Source: Paractinoplanes ferrugineus (GTDB taxonomy: Bacteria > Actinomycetota > Actinomycetes > Mycobacteriales > Micromonosporaceae). Taken from it: a stretch of 64,000 nucleotides of DNA. This document shows, in pieces, positions 1 through 8,279 of the stretch (its first letter is position 1; the number at the start of each line of letters is the position of its first letter). The translations under genes and the position numbers were made by a program. The stretch is from contig NZ_BOMM01000008.1 in NCBI RefSeq assembly GCF_016862195.1, positions 210,574 to 274,573 on the forward strand, read 5' to 3'. The notes under the pieces were generated by a model. That model saw only the letters and a list, made by a program, of their open reading frames with translations. It did not search any database and had not been told where the DNA came from.

Positions 1-156
1 CGCGACGTGGCCTGTGCCCGCCGGGCCGACGTGGCTCGCGCGATCCTGATGCGCTCGCCCCGCACCGACACCGAGCGCGAAGCGGATTGGCCGACCCCCG
101 ACCACGAGATCTGCGACGGCCACGAACTCTGCGATCTCATCGCCAAGAGCCTTTGA
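1..156 (+). CDS. C-terminal fragment of an unrecognised protein
   Basis: The first frame is open from the window edge to a TGA and gives about 51 residues with strong GC bias at third codon positions, so it is probably the 3' end of a real gene. The visible part is charged, holds three cysteines and ends HELCDLIAKSL. I see no domain that names a function, and the start lies outside the window. It converges on the methyltransferase gene that ends 35 bp further on. Confidence 0.55.
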   Translation, partial: RDVACARRADVARAILMRSPRTDTEREADWPTPDHEICDGHELCDLIAKSL

Positions 157-190
157 CCGTACGAACTTGTCCCCGCCCGGCCGACCGGGA

Positions 191-817
191 CTAGGTGATC
201 TGCCAGACGGCGGTGCTCCGGATCTTGACGCTCTCGAGTGACTCGAGCACGGGGATGTCGTAGCTCGCCCGCTTGATCAGGCCCTCCGGAAGGTAGGCCC
301 GCCCGGGGTCGCCGACGAGCACCAGCGCCCCGTGCGAAGCGGCCCGGCGCAGGAACGGCAGCACCCGGACGGCCATCTCCCGGCTGTAGAAGACGTCACC
401 GGCCAGCACCACCTGCTCGGCCGGCACCGTGTCGAGCACGTCCGCCTCGACGGTGTCGACCGTGACCCCGTTCGCCTGGGCGTTGGCGGCCGCGGCGGCC
501 AGCGAATAGGGGTCGATGTCGTTGGCCACCACCGGTTTTCCGCCGGCCAGCGCGGCCGCCACGGCGACCAGCCCGGACCCGGTGGCCAGGTCGAGCACGC
601 TGCGCCCGGAGATCAGGTCGGGGTGGTCGAGCAGATGCCGGGCCAGCGCCTGGCCGCCCGCCCACGCGAACGCCCAGAACGGGGGCGGCTGCTCGACGCC
701 GAGCTCCTCGGTCTTCTCCCACAGCGCGATCGGCTCGTCCGCCTGGAACAGGGTCACTTCGGGGACGAACGGAACCGGCGCGGGACTGGTGTTGCTGCGA
801 ATGAACTCGAGGAGCAC
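191..817 (-). CDS. class I SAM-dependent methyltransferase
   Basis: Predicted 208-residue cytosolic methyltransferase. The SAM-binding motif I is clear (VLDLATGSGLVAVAAA, about residues 70-85), followed by a motif with the acidic ribose-binding residue (VVANDIDPYSL) and a motif like VLAGDVFYS. The N-terminal PPFWAFAWAGGQALAR stretch is shared with the nicotinamide N-methyltransferase / L11-methyltransferase-like group (PrmA-like fold), whose members act on small molecules or protein side chains. The actual substrate cannot be read. I chose the GTG giving VLLEFIRS because the family begins just upstream of PFVPEVTLFQ; the reading frame extends further upstream but with non-family, arginine-rich residues. 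It is divergent from the GGDEF gene, with about 60 bp between starts. Confidence 0.8.
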   Translation of the reverse strand: MLLEFIRSNTSPAPVPFVPEVTLFQADEPIALWEKTEELGVEQPPPFWAFAWAGGQALARHLLDHPDLISGRSVLDLATGSGLVAVAAALAGGKPVVANDIDPYSLAAAAANAQANGVTVDTVEADVLDTVPAEQVVLAGDVFYSREMAVRVLPFLRRAASHGALVLVGDPGRAYLPEGLIKRASYDIPVLESLESVKIRSTAVWQIT

Positions 818-877
818 CCCCCGATTGTGCCGCTTTCCCTCAGACCGGACTCCGGCGGGCCGATCAGATCCGGCGTG

Positions 878-3724
878 ATGCCGGTCGCCGTGATCTTCGG
901 CGGGTGGATGGTGGCCCTCGGGGCGGCCTTCTCCCTGATGCCCTCCGCGCAGCCGGCCCTGCACCTCGCGGCCGGTCTGTCGGCCATCGCCGCGATCCTT
1001 CTCGGCGTACGCCGCAACCGGGCCGACGACCGCGACCCGTGGAGCCTGCTGGGAGCGGCCGTCCTCGCCTCGGCCCTCGGCGTGGTCGCGTACGGGTCGG
1101 ACAGCCCGCGCGTACATCAGCTCGGAGCTGGTCTGCTCCTTGCCGCCTACCCGGCCCTGGCCGGGGTTCTCTGGATCTTCATCCGGCGCCGGACCGGGCG
1201 GGTCGGTGACCGGGCCGCTCTACTCGACGCGCTGATCCTCACCACCGGCGGCGCCCTGCTCGGCTGGACCTTCCTGCTCGGCCCGCGGGCCGCGGCGGGG
1301 GACTGGCTGATGTTCGCCTACCCGGCCGGCGACCTGCTCTGCCTCGGCGTGCTGTTGCGCCTGCTGACCGCGGCCGGTCGCCGGGTGCCGGCCGGCGGTC
1401 TGCTCGGGGCCGGTGTGTCGGTGATGCTGGTCGCCGATGTCGGCTCCGAGCTCGGCCGGCTCAGCGACAGCGTGTCGGTGCTGGGCCGCTTCGCGCTCTA
1501 TGCCGCGGCCGGCCTGGCCGCCCTGCACCCGTCGATGACCGAGCTGAGCCGGCCGGCCGAGCGGACCCCGGCCGAGGGCAGCCGGCGTCGGCTCGCGCTG
1601 CTCGGGCTGGTCGCCCCGGTGGTCCTGCTGACCGGTGACCCGACCGCGGTGGCGGTGCTCAGCGCGCTGATGTTCCTGCTGGTCCTGGCCCGGATGGCGG
1701 GGATCATGCGGAACCACCGCCGGGCGCTGGCCCGAGAGCGGGCGCTGCGCGAGGCGTCGGCGGCGCTGGTGTCGGCGGCCGACGTGGAGGCGGTCGCCGA
1801 CGCCGTACGCATCGCGGTGGCCGATCTGCTGCCGCCCGGCACCCCGCACGGGGTCGTGCTCGCCATGCCGTTCGCCCAGGACGAGCCGGTCTCGGCGGGC
1901 GCCGCCGCGCAGGCCGCCGTCGACCGGGAGGCCGGCACCGTGGCGCGGATCGTCGCGACCCGGGACGTCGACTGGGCGGTCCAGGTGCGGCTCACCCAGT
2001 TCAGCACCGCGCTGCGCTGTCCGATGGTGCTGCGGGACCGCCCCACCACGGCCGAGCCACTGGTCGGCGTGCTGCACGTGGCCGCGCCGGACGACGAGCT
2101 GCCGGGTCTGCGCCGGGCCATCGAGGTGCTCGCCGGGCAGGCCGCGCTCGCCCTCGAACGCATCGAGCTCGTCCGGGAGGTGGCCCGCCGGGACAGCGAG
2201 AACTACTTCCGGGCGCTGGTGCGGAACACGGCGGACGTCATCCTGATCGTCGACGAGGACGAGAGCATCCGGTACGCGAGCCCGTCCGCCGTACGCGTGC
2301 TGGGGTTCGATCCGTCGGGCAAGTCGCTGCCCTCGGTGCTGGAGCCGGCCGAAATCGTGCTCGAGGTGCAGTGCTCGGACCTGCGCGACGACCCGACCGT
2401 GGCGGGGCTCGTCTACACCCTGCGGGACGTCACCGAGCAGCGCCGGCTCGAGGAGAAACTCACCCACCAGGCCTTCCACGACGCGATGACCGGGCTCGCC
2501 AACCGCACGCTCTTCCAGGACCGGCTCGAGCACGCGCTCGCCCGCGGTGCCCGGGACGGTTCCCTGGTCGGCGTCCTCTTCATCGACCTCGACGACTTCA
2601 AGATGGTCAACGACACGCACGGCCACGCGGCCGGTGACGCGCTGCTCACCGAGGTGGCCAAGCGGATCGCCCGGGCGTTGCGCGCCGACGACACCGCCTC
2701 CCGCCTCGGTGGTGACGAGTTCGCCGCGCTCATCGAGAACGTCCGTGACCCGGTCGCCGTCGAGGAGACCGCCACCCGCATCCTGACCGCCCTCGCCGAG
2801 CCGGTGGTGGTCGACGGGTCCGGCCTGACGGTGACCGCGGTGGCCAGCATCGGCATCACCGTGACCCCGGAGGCCGCCGAGGCCGACGAACTGCTGCGCC
2901 AGGCCGACCTCGCGCTGTACGTGGCCAAGGGCGCCGGCAAGAACCAGTGGCGCCGTTTCGAGTCGCGACAGCACGGCGCCATGGTGGAGCGGGTCGAACT
3001 GCGGTCCGCCCTCGAACACGCCGTTCACGAGGGCCACTTCCTGCTCAACTACCAGCCGATCGTGGACCTGTCGTCGGACCGGCCGGTCGGCTTCGAGGCC
3101 CTGGTCCGCTGGTATCACCCGAACCGTGGGGTGGTGGCGCCGGCCGAGTTCATCGCGGTCGCCGAGGAGAGCGGTCTGATCGTGCCGATCGGCCGGTGGG
3201 TGCTCCAGCAGGCGCTGCACACGGTCGCGCAGTGGCGCCACGTGCTGCCGGCGGACCGCCAGCCGTACGTCAGCGTCAACGTCTCGGTGCGGCAGTTCCG
3301 GGAGACCGGTTTCGTCGCCGAGATCCGGGCCGCGCTCGAGGCCGCCGGGGTGCCGCCGCACGCGCTCATGCTGGAGCTCACCGAGTCGGTGCTGACCGGG
3401 GACCAGGACCCGGTCTGGCGCGACCTGGCGGAGTTGCGCACCTATGGCGTACGGGTGGCGATCGACGACGTCAGCTCTCCGCCGGCCGGGGATCTGACCG
3501 GGCGGCCGATCGACGTACTCAAGATCGTCAGCGCCGCGCCCGATGTCGTCGAGCTCGCCCGTTCGCTGAACCTCACCGTGATCGCCGAGGGCGTCGAGTC
3601 GTCCGCCTACCGCGACCTGCTCGCCGCGCTGGGCTGCCGGCTCGGCCAGGGTTACCTGTGGTCGAGTCCGGTCGACGGCACCGAGGCGCTGAGTCAGATG
3701 GCCGCGACGATCGTCCGGGTCTAG
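878..3724 (+). CDS. membrane GGDEF-EAL protein with degenerate EAL domain
   Basis: Cyclic-di-GMP signalling protein of 948 residues. About eight hydrophobic segments fill residues 1-275, followed by a GAF-like region (about 287-437), a short PAS-like region (about 442-520), a GGDEF domain and an EAL domain. The GGDEF motif at residue 611 is intact and preceded by an RADD sequence matching the RxxD inhibitory site, so cyclase activity is plausible. The EAL domain keeps FEALVRW (about 740), LELTES, VIAEGVES and QGYLWS. Its loop-6 region reads AIDDVSSPP instead of the usual DDFGTGYSSL, the LKID motif is LKIV, and about 14 residues before the VIAEGVE motif are missing. From family knowledge these changes should impair phosphodiesterase activity. 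The PAS part also looks shortened. Start is ATG, with GTG just before it as an alternative. Confidence 0.85.
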   Translation: MPVAVIFGGWMVALGAAFSLMPSAQPALHLAAGLSAIAAILLGVRRNRADDRDPWSLLGAAVLASALGVVAYGSDSPRVHQLGAGLLLAAYPALAGVLWIFIRRRTGRVGDRAALLDALILTTGGALLGWTFLLGPRAAAGDWLMFAYPAGDLLCLGVLLRLLTAAGRRVPAGGLLGAGVSVMLVADVGSELGRLSDSVSVLGRFALYAAAGLAALHPSMTELSRPAERTPAEGSRRRLALLGLVAPVVLLTGDPTAVAVLSALMFLLVLARMAGIMRNHRRALARERALREASAALVSAADVEAVADAVRIAVADLLPPGTPHGVVLAMPFAQDEPVSAGAAAQAAVDREAGTVARIVATRDVDWAVQVRLTQFSTALRCPMVLRDRPTTAEPLVGVLHVAAPDDELPGLRRAIEVLAGQAALALERIELVREVARRDSENYFRALVRNTADVILIVDEDESIRYASPSAVRVLGFDPSGKSLPSVLEPAEIVLEVQCSDLRDDPTVAGLVYTLRDVTEQRRLEEKLTHQAFHDAMTGLANRTLFQDRLEHALARGARDGSLVGVLFIDLDDFKMVNDTHGHAAGDALLTEVAKRIARALRADDTASRLGGDEFAALIENVRDPVAVEETATRILTALAEPVVVDGSGLTVTAVASIGITVTPEAAEADELLRQADLALYVAKGAGKNQWRRFESRQHGAMVERVELRSALEHAVHEGHFLLNYQPIVDLSSDRPVGFEALVRWYHPNRGVVAPAEFIAVAEESGLIVPIGRWVLQQALHTVAQWRHVLPADRQPYVSVNVSVRQFRETGFVAEIRAALEAAGVPPHALMLELTESVLTGDQDPVWRDLAELRTYGVRVAIDDVSSPPAGDLTGRPIDVLKIVSAAPDVVELARSLNLTVIAEGVESSAYRDLLAALGCRLGQGYLWSSPVDGTEALSQMAATIVRV

Positions 3725-3919
3725 CGCGGACGGGGGCGGGCGCAGGCCGTCGAGGGTGAACGCCAGCGCCCGCCGCCACGCCTCCGGGCCCGGCTGGGTC
3801 TCGCCGGTTATCAGGTTGCCGTCGTCGCGCGCGACGAGGAACGGCTGAAGGTCCTCGTCGCCGAACTCGCCGCGGCGGGCATCGAAGCGGCGGCCTTCCC
3901 GGCCGACCTGCGCGACCTT
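3725..3919. pseudogene. scar with TetR-tail and SDR-head fragments
   Basis: No intact gene lies here. On the minus strand, next to the GGDEF stop, a reading frame gives PEAWRRALAFTLDGLRP, the style of a TetR-family C-terminus, without a start or DNA-binding part. On the plus strand from about 3791 the frame reads GLAGYQVAVVARDEERLK and then LVAELAAAGIEAAAFPADLR, the style of the second half of a Rossmann N-terminus in short-chain dehydrogenases, without its TGxxxGIG start. The two overlap in part, so one may be a mirror frame of the other. I read the segment as a deletion scar. Confidence 0.4.
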
Positions 3920-4672
3920 CTAGGGACGGCCCTTGACCTCGCGGCGGGACGAGGCGTACCCGGCGAAGATGCGGTCGGTCAACGCCGGGAGCGCGTTGGC
4001 CAGGGTGATCGCCGGACGATATTTGAACGGCACGACGATCCGGCGCCGGGGCCGATCCAGGGCGCTCTCGACGGCCGCCGCGACGATGCCGGGGCCGGGC
4101 AGTCCGCGGCGCATCTTGGTGAGGTCGGTGGCGATGAAGCCGGGTTCGACGAGGGTCACGCCGATGCCGGTGCCGGCCAGTTCGCGGCGTACCGAGTCGG
4201 TCATGCCGCGCAGGGCGAACTTCGTGGCCGAGTAGGTGCCGCCGATGCCGATCTCGCCGGCCACCGAGCCGATGTTGACGATCGAGCCGGAGCGCTGTTC
4301 CTTCATGATGGGCACGACGGCGCGCATCAGGCGGATCGGGGCCATCAGGTTGACCTCGATCAGCTTGGCCACCAGGTCGTCGTCGGCCAGGATCGATGCC
4401 ACGCCACCCACCCCGGCGTTGTTGACCAGTCCGTCGATCCGGCCGGTGACCGAGCGCGCGCGCTCGACGAGCGCGGTGATCTGGGCCGGATCGCGGACGT
4501 CGGTGGGCACCACGACCGCTTCGCCGCCACGTCCGCGAATCTCGGTCGCGACCGTTTCCAATTCGTCGGCCCGGCGGGCGGCGAGCACCACGGTCGTGGC
4601 GCCACGGCCGATCCGGGTTGCCGTCTCCCGGCCGATTCCGCTTGATGCCCCGGTGACGATTACGACCCGCAT
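3920..4672 (-). CDS. short-chain dehydrogenase/reductase (SDR)
   Basis: NAD(P)-dependent oxidoreductase of 250 residues, the normal length for classical SDRs. The cofactor motif TGASSGIG lies at residues 7-14, NNAG near 88-91, the catalytic serine in IGSVAGEIG near 138, and the YSATK catalytic pair near 150. An acidic residue is not obvious after the second strand (AARRADEL), which suggests NADP preference. The last 25 residues are basic and lack a membrane helix. Substrate is unknown. It is followed on its strand by the scar with SDR and TetR fragments, so neighbouring genes were probably lost. The gene upstream is lsr2 with its terminator between them, so it is transcribed separately. Confidence 0.85.
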   Translation of the reverse strand: MRVVIVTGASSGIGRETATRIGRGATTVVLAARRADELETVATEIRGRGGEAVVVPTDVRDPAQITALVERARSVTGRIDGLVNNAGVGGVASILADDDLVAKLIEVNLMAPIRLMRAVVPIMKEQRSGSIVNIGSVAGEIGIGGTYSATKFALRGMTDSVRRELAGTGIGVTLVEPGFIATDLTKMRRGLPGPGIVAAAVESALDRPRRRIVVPFKYRPAITLANALPALTDRIFAGYASSRREVKGRP

Positions 4673-4690
4673 CCGCGCCTCTTTCCGAAG

Positions 4691-4725
4691 AAAACGGCGC
4701 CCCCGCGAGCGCGGGGACGCCGTTT
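4691..4725 (-). terminator. intrinsic terminator of lsr2
   Basis: A GC-rich inverted repeat (AACGGCGTCCCCGC paired with GCGGGGGCGCCGTT, one mismatch) is followed on the minus strand by a short T run. It lies 20 bp past the lsr2 stop, the place and form of a Rho-independent terminator. Confidence 0.8.
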
Positions 4726-4744
4726 ATCCGACGATCGGATCAAT

Positions 4745-5089
4745 CTATCGCTTGCTGTGGTAAGCCTCGACGATGTGGCTCGGGATGCGGCCGCGCTCCG
4801 AGACCTCCATGCCGTTCTTGTTGGCCCACTCGCGGATCGCCTGGTTCTGGTCGCGGCTGGCCCGCCCGGTGCTGGCCGGGGCGCTGCGCCGGGCCGTCGC
4901 GACGCCGCCGCTGCGACCCACCCGAGTGGCCGCGTTGAGGAACGGGTCGAGCGCCTTGCGGAGCTTTCCGGCGTTCTTCTCGGAGAGGTCGATCGTGTAG
5001 TTCACACCGTCGAGTCCGAACTCGACGGTGCGGTCGGCCTCTCCGCCGTCGATGTCGTCGGTCAGAAGGGTTATTACCTGCTTGGCCAT
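4745..5089 (-). CDS. lsr2: Lsr2 nucleoid-associated protein
   Basis: Lsr2 is the actinobacterial H-NS analogue: it oligomerises and bridges AT-rich DNA, silencing foreign genes. This copy has 114 residues, the usual length. The N-terminal dimerisation part (MAKQVITLLTDDIDGGEA, then VEFGLDGVNYTIDL) and the C-terminal DNA-binding part (IREWANKNG.EVSERGRIP) with the RGR AT-hook-like triplet are both complete, joined by a basic Ser/Ala/Arg linker. ATG start, with an AGGAG about 10 bases upstream. The low-GC segment at the right end of this window is the kind of DNA Lsr2 normally binds. Many actinomycetes carry two Lsr2 paralogues; I cannot tell which this is. Confidence 0.95.
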   Translation of the reverse strand: MAKQVITLLTDDIDGGEADRTVEFGLDGVNYTIDLSEKNAGKLRKALDPFLNAATRVGRSGGVATARRSAPASTGRASRDQNQAIREWANKNGMEVSERGRIPSHIVEAYHSKR

Positions 5090-5315
5090 GAGGTGCCTGC
5101 TCCTACAACGATGTCATTTGAGTGACGACTATGCGCACGCGGCGTGGGCGCCGCGAATGTCGATACGCCTTTATTCTGTCTGCCGCAAGTGGCAATAGCA
5201 AATTGCGCGCACTGCATGTCGCAATTCGTGCGGGCGGGCGCTCGCCCCGGGCACCTGTCCAGATCCGGTCGAGGACAGCTACTTTTCAGCTTCGTGAATG
5301 TCCTGTAACGTGTCG
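5090..5315. other. lsr2 / cellulase intergenic region
   Basis: A divergent, comparatively AT-rich upstream region for lsr2 (minus) and the cellulase (plus). It contains short GC palindromes such as GGCGCCGCG and AT-rich stretches on the lsr2 side that could hold a promoter. I see no convincing ORF. Confidence 0.4.
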
Positions 5316-5329
5316 TGGGAGCGCTCCCA
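5316..5329. promoter_or_regulatory. CebR-type cellulose operator
   Basis: The perfect 14-bp palindrome TGGGAGCGCTCCCA sits 42 bp before the cellulase start. It is identical to the consensus operator of CebR, the LacI-family cellobiose-responsive repressor known from Streptomyces and Thermobifida. It predicts repression until cello-oligosaccharides are present. No cebR gene lies in this window. Confidence 0.9.
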
Positions 5330-5371
5330 TCGACCCGTCCCCACGGGATTCCCCTCCCAAGGAGCTTCGCA

Positions 5372-6508
5372 ATGAGACGTGCCATCCGAGCCCTCGCGGC
5401 CCTCGGCCTCATGGTCGGCAGTGCCGTTACGGCCTTTGCCGTTGCCGGACCAGCAGCGGCCGACACGCAGATCTGCGATCAGTACGGCTCCACCACCATC
5501 GGCGGCCGCTACGTCGTGATGAACAATCGCTGGGGCACCTCCGCCCAGCAGTGCATCAACGTCACCGGCAGCGGTTTCTCGATTACCAGCCAGCAGGGCG
5601 TGGGCAACACGAGTGGTGCTCCGGTTTCCTATCCGGCGATCTACCTCGGTTGCCACTACACGAACTGTTCGCCCGGCACCAACCTCCCGATCCAGGTGAG
5701 CGCTATTTCCAGCGCCACCAGCAGCATCTCCTATCAGTACGTCTCCGGCGCCACCTACGACGCGGCGTACGACATCTGGCTCGACCCGTCGCCCAAGAAA
5801 GACGGGGTCAACCAGCAGGAGATCATGATCTGGTTCAACCGGCAGGGCTCGATCCAGCCGATCGGCTCGGTCGTCGGCAACGCCACCATCGGCGGCCGGA
5901 CCTGGCAGGTCTGGCGGGGCAGCAACGGCTCCAACGCGGTCATCTCGTATGTCGCGCCGTCCCCCATCGCCAGTTGGAGCTTCAGCGTCCTCGACTTCAT
6001 CAACGACACCAAGAATCGTGGCGCGATCACCAGTTCCTGGTACCTGACGAGCATTCAGGCCGGGTTCGAGCCGTGGACCGGTGGCACCGGCCTGGCGGTC
6101 ACCAACTTCTCGGCCGCGGTGAACGGTGGCGGACAGTCGACCACCCCGCCGACAACTCGGCCGACGACCCAGCCGACCGGCGGCACGGCCACCGCGTGCC
6201 GGGTCACCTACGGCACCAACACGTGGAATTCCGGCTTCACCGCCAACGTGACGGTCGCCAATACCGGAAGTAGCACCATCAACGGCTGGAGCCTCGGATT
6301 CACGCTTCCGTCCGGGCAGTCCATCACGAGTTCCTGGAGCGCGGGCATCACCGGCTCGAGTGGCGCGATCACCGCGCGCAACGTCGAGTACAACGGAACT
6401 CTCGCCCCGGGGGCCAACGCGTCCTTCGGATTCCAGGGCAACTACTCCGGCAGTTTCAGCAAGCCGTCCGCATTCACGCTGAACGGATCGACCTGCACCA
6501 CGGCGTGA
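5372..6508 (+). CDS. secreted GH12 endoglucanase with CBM2
   Basis: Secreted beta-1,4-glucanase of 378 residues. A signal peptide (basic start, hydrophobic core, cut near GPAAA-DTQ at about residue 30) is followed by a glycoside hydrolase family 12 domain (about 31-260). The two catalytic glutamates are visible as E150 in QEIMIWFN and E233 in GFEPWTGG. A Thr/Pro linker (about 265-280) leads to a family 2 cellulose-binding module (about 282-378) with the exposed tryptophans in NTWNSGF, INGWSLGF and SSWSAG and its terminal cysteine pair. AAGGAG lies 8 bases before the ATG. Control through the CebR box is expected. It stands alone and probably acts together with cellulases encoded elsewhere. Confidence 0.95.
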   Translation: MRRAIRALAALGLMVGSAVTAFAVAGPAAADTQICDQYGSTTIGGRYVVMNNRWGTSAQQCINVTGSGFSITSQQGVGNTSGAPVSYPAIYLGCHYTNCSPGTNLPIQVSAISSATSSISYQYVSGATYDAAYDIWLDPSPKKDGVNQQEIMIWFNRQGSIQPIGSVVGNATIGGRTWQVWRGSNGSNAVISYVAPSPIASWSFSVLDFINDTKNRGAITSSWYLTSIQAGFEPWTGGTGLAVTNFSAAVNGGGQSTTPPTTRPTTQPTGGTATACRVTYGTNTWNSGFTANVTVANTGSSTINGWSLGFTLPSGQSITSSWSAGITGSSGAITARNVEYNGTLAPGANASFGFQGNYSGSFSKPSAFTLNGSTCTTA

Positions 6509-6566
6509 CCCAGTGACCCGAGCCGCCTCGTCGCCGATTCTCCGGCGCCGGGGCGGTTCGTCCAAT

Positions 6567-8219
6567 TCAGCGGCCGAATGACGTACGGGTGAGGCGTAGC
6601 GCGGCGGGCGCGTGCGCCGGAACGGCCGGCCGCAAAGGGACGATCGGGGGCAACTGCCGATATTCGGAGCCGAGCGCCGGCCGCTGATCCGGATCGTCCT
6701 TGTTGGGCCACAACGACATCGCCCGCTCGGCCATCGCCGTGATGGTCAGCGAGGGATTCACCCCGAGATTGGCGGGCACGGCCGAGCCGTCGACGATGTG
6801 CAATCCCGCGTACCCGTAAACGCGGTGATAGGGGTCGAGCACGCCGGCCGCGGGTGATTCGCCGATGGTCGCACCGCCGAGAATGTGCGCCGTCATCGGA
6901 ATGTCGAAGATGTCGCCCACCGTGCCGCCCGGAAAACCGCCGATCTTGTCGGCGATCCGGCGGACCGCCTCGTGCCCCTGCGGAATCCACGCCGGGTTCG
7001 GCTCGCCGTGCCCCGGGGCGGTGGTCAGCCGGCCGCGCCGGGTGCGCCGCACCGTCAGCGAGTTGTCGAGCGTCTGCATCACCAGCGCGATGATGGTGCG
7101 CTCGCTCCAGCGGCGCACCGACAGCGAACGGGCCAGGACGTACGGGTGGCGAAGCATCTGACCGAGGAACTTCACCGGCCGGGGGACCCGTCCGCCGCCG
7201 TCGACCAGCAGCGTGGCCAGCATTCCCATGGCGTTGCTGCCGGGGCCGTAACGGACCGGTTCGATGTGGGTGGTCGAGTCGGGGTGGAACGACGAGGTGA
7301 TCGCCACGCCCCGGGAGTAGGGGGCCGGTGGCACCGCGGCGGCCTGCGCGCCGAGCAGCGCCTCCGAGTTGGTGCGGGTCAGCGAGCCGAGCCGGGCGGA
7401 GAGGTGCGGGAGCACCCCGGTGTCGCGCATGGCGTGCAGCAGCCGCTGGGTGCCGAGCGCACCGGCCGACAGGATGACCTGCTTGGCGGTGAATTGCCCG
7501 TTGTTCGAGGACAGCAGCCAGCCGTCGCCCCGCGGCCGCAGGGCGGAGACCTCGGTGTCCGCGTGCACCGTCGCACCGGCCTGCTCGGCCAGGTAGAGGT
7601 AGTTGACGTCGAGCCGGTTCTTGGCACCGACGCGGCAGCCGATCATGCAGTTGCCGCACTCGGTGCAGCCGGTCCGGGCCGGGCCGACGCCGCCGAAGAA
7701 CGGATCGGGCACGGTTTTGCCCGGCTCCCCGAAGAACACCCCCACCGGCGTACGCCGGAACGTCTCACCAACCCCCATGTCCTCCGCCACCGACTTGATG
7801 ACCAGGTCGGCCGGCGTCATCGTGGGCTGCTCGGTCACGCCGAGCATGCGGGCGGCCTGGTCGTAACAGGGGGCGAGCTCGGCGGCCCAGTCGGTGATGC
7901 CCGACCAGTGCGGGTCGGCGAAGAACGAGGCGGGCGGACGGTACAGCGTGTTCGCGTACACCAGGGAGCCGCCGCCGACCCCGGCCGCCGACAGCACCAC
8001 GATGTCTTTCAACAGGGTGATCCGCTGGATCCCGCGCATGCCGAGGCGCGGCGCCCACAGGAAGTTGCGCAGGTCCCAAGAGGTCTTCGGAAGCGTCTCG
8101 GGGGTGAAGCGCCGGCCCGCCTCGAGCACGCCGACCCGGTAACCCTTCTCGGTCAGGCGCAGCGCGCTGACGCTGCCGCCGAAGCCGCTGCCCACGATCA
8201 CGACGTCGTAATCCGCCAT
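6567..8219 (-). CDS. GMC oxidoreductase, cholesterol-oxidase-like
   Basis: FAD-dependent GMC-family oxidoreductase of 550 residues. The dinucleotide motif GSGFGGSVSALRL (about residues 10-22), the FAD-contact segment GVGGGSLVYANTL (about 80-92) and the C-terminal HIVDGSAVPANLGVNPS with the active-site region are all present. A cysteine-rich insert, GCTECGNCMIGCRVGAKN (near 185), and the overall layout match the mycobacterial ChoD-like group annotated as cholesterol oxidases. Real substrates of that group are uncertain, so sterol or another secondary alcohol is only an inference. No secretion signal is seen, so it is probably cytosolic. Single gene, transcribed towards the cellulase end. Confidence 0.85.
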   Translation of the reverse strand: MADYDVVIVGSGFGGSVSALRLTEKGYRVGVLEAGRRFTPETLPKTSWDLRNFLWAPRLGMRGIQRITLLKDIVVLSAAGVGGGSLVYANTLYRPPASFFADPHWSGITDWAAELAPCYDQAARMLGVTEQPTMTPADLVIKSVAEDMGVGETFRRTPVGVFFGEPGKTVPDPFFGGVGPARTGCTECGNCMIGCRVGAKNRLDVNYLYLAEQAGATVHADTEVSALRPRGDGWLLSSNNGQFTAKQVILSAGALGTQRLLHAMRDTGVLPHLSARLGSLTRTNSEALLGAQAAAVPPAPYSRGVAITSSFHPDSTTHIEPVRYGPGSNAMGMLATLLVDGGGRVPRPVKFLGQMLRHPYVLARSLSVRRWSERTIIALVMQTLDNSLTVRRTRRGRLTTAPGHGEPNPAWIPQGHEAVRRIADKIGGFPGGTVGDIFDIPMTAHILGGATIGESPAAGVLDPYHRVYGYAGLHIVDGSAVPANLGVNPSLTITAMAERAMSLWPNKDDPDQRPALGSEYRQLPPIVPLRPAVPAHAPAALRLTRTSFGR

Positions 8220-8279
8220 CGGCCCACAATCGCATTACCGGCAGGTAACCACCAGGGGGGCGAAGTGATTTTCCGGTCG

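Noticed and set aside
1220..3361. 713-codon minus-strand open frame inside the GGDEF-EAL gene
   Set aside because: It is antisense to a protein with intact family motifs; its product is a His/Arg/Gly-rich shadow typical of high-GC DNA.
4757..5125. Plus-strand frame across lsr2
   Set aside because: Antisense to lsr2, which has complete N- and C-terminal family motifs.
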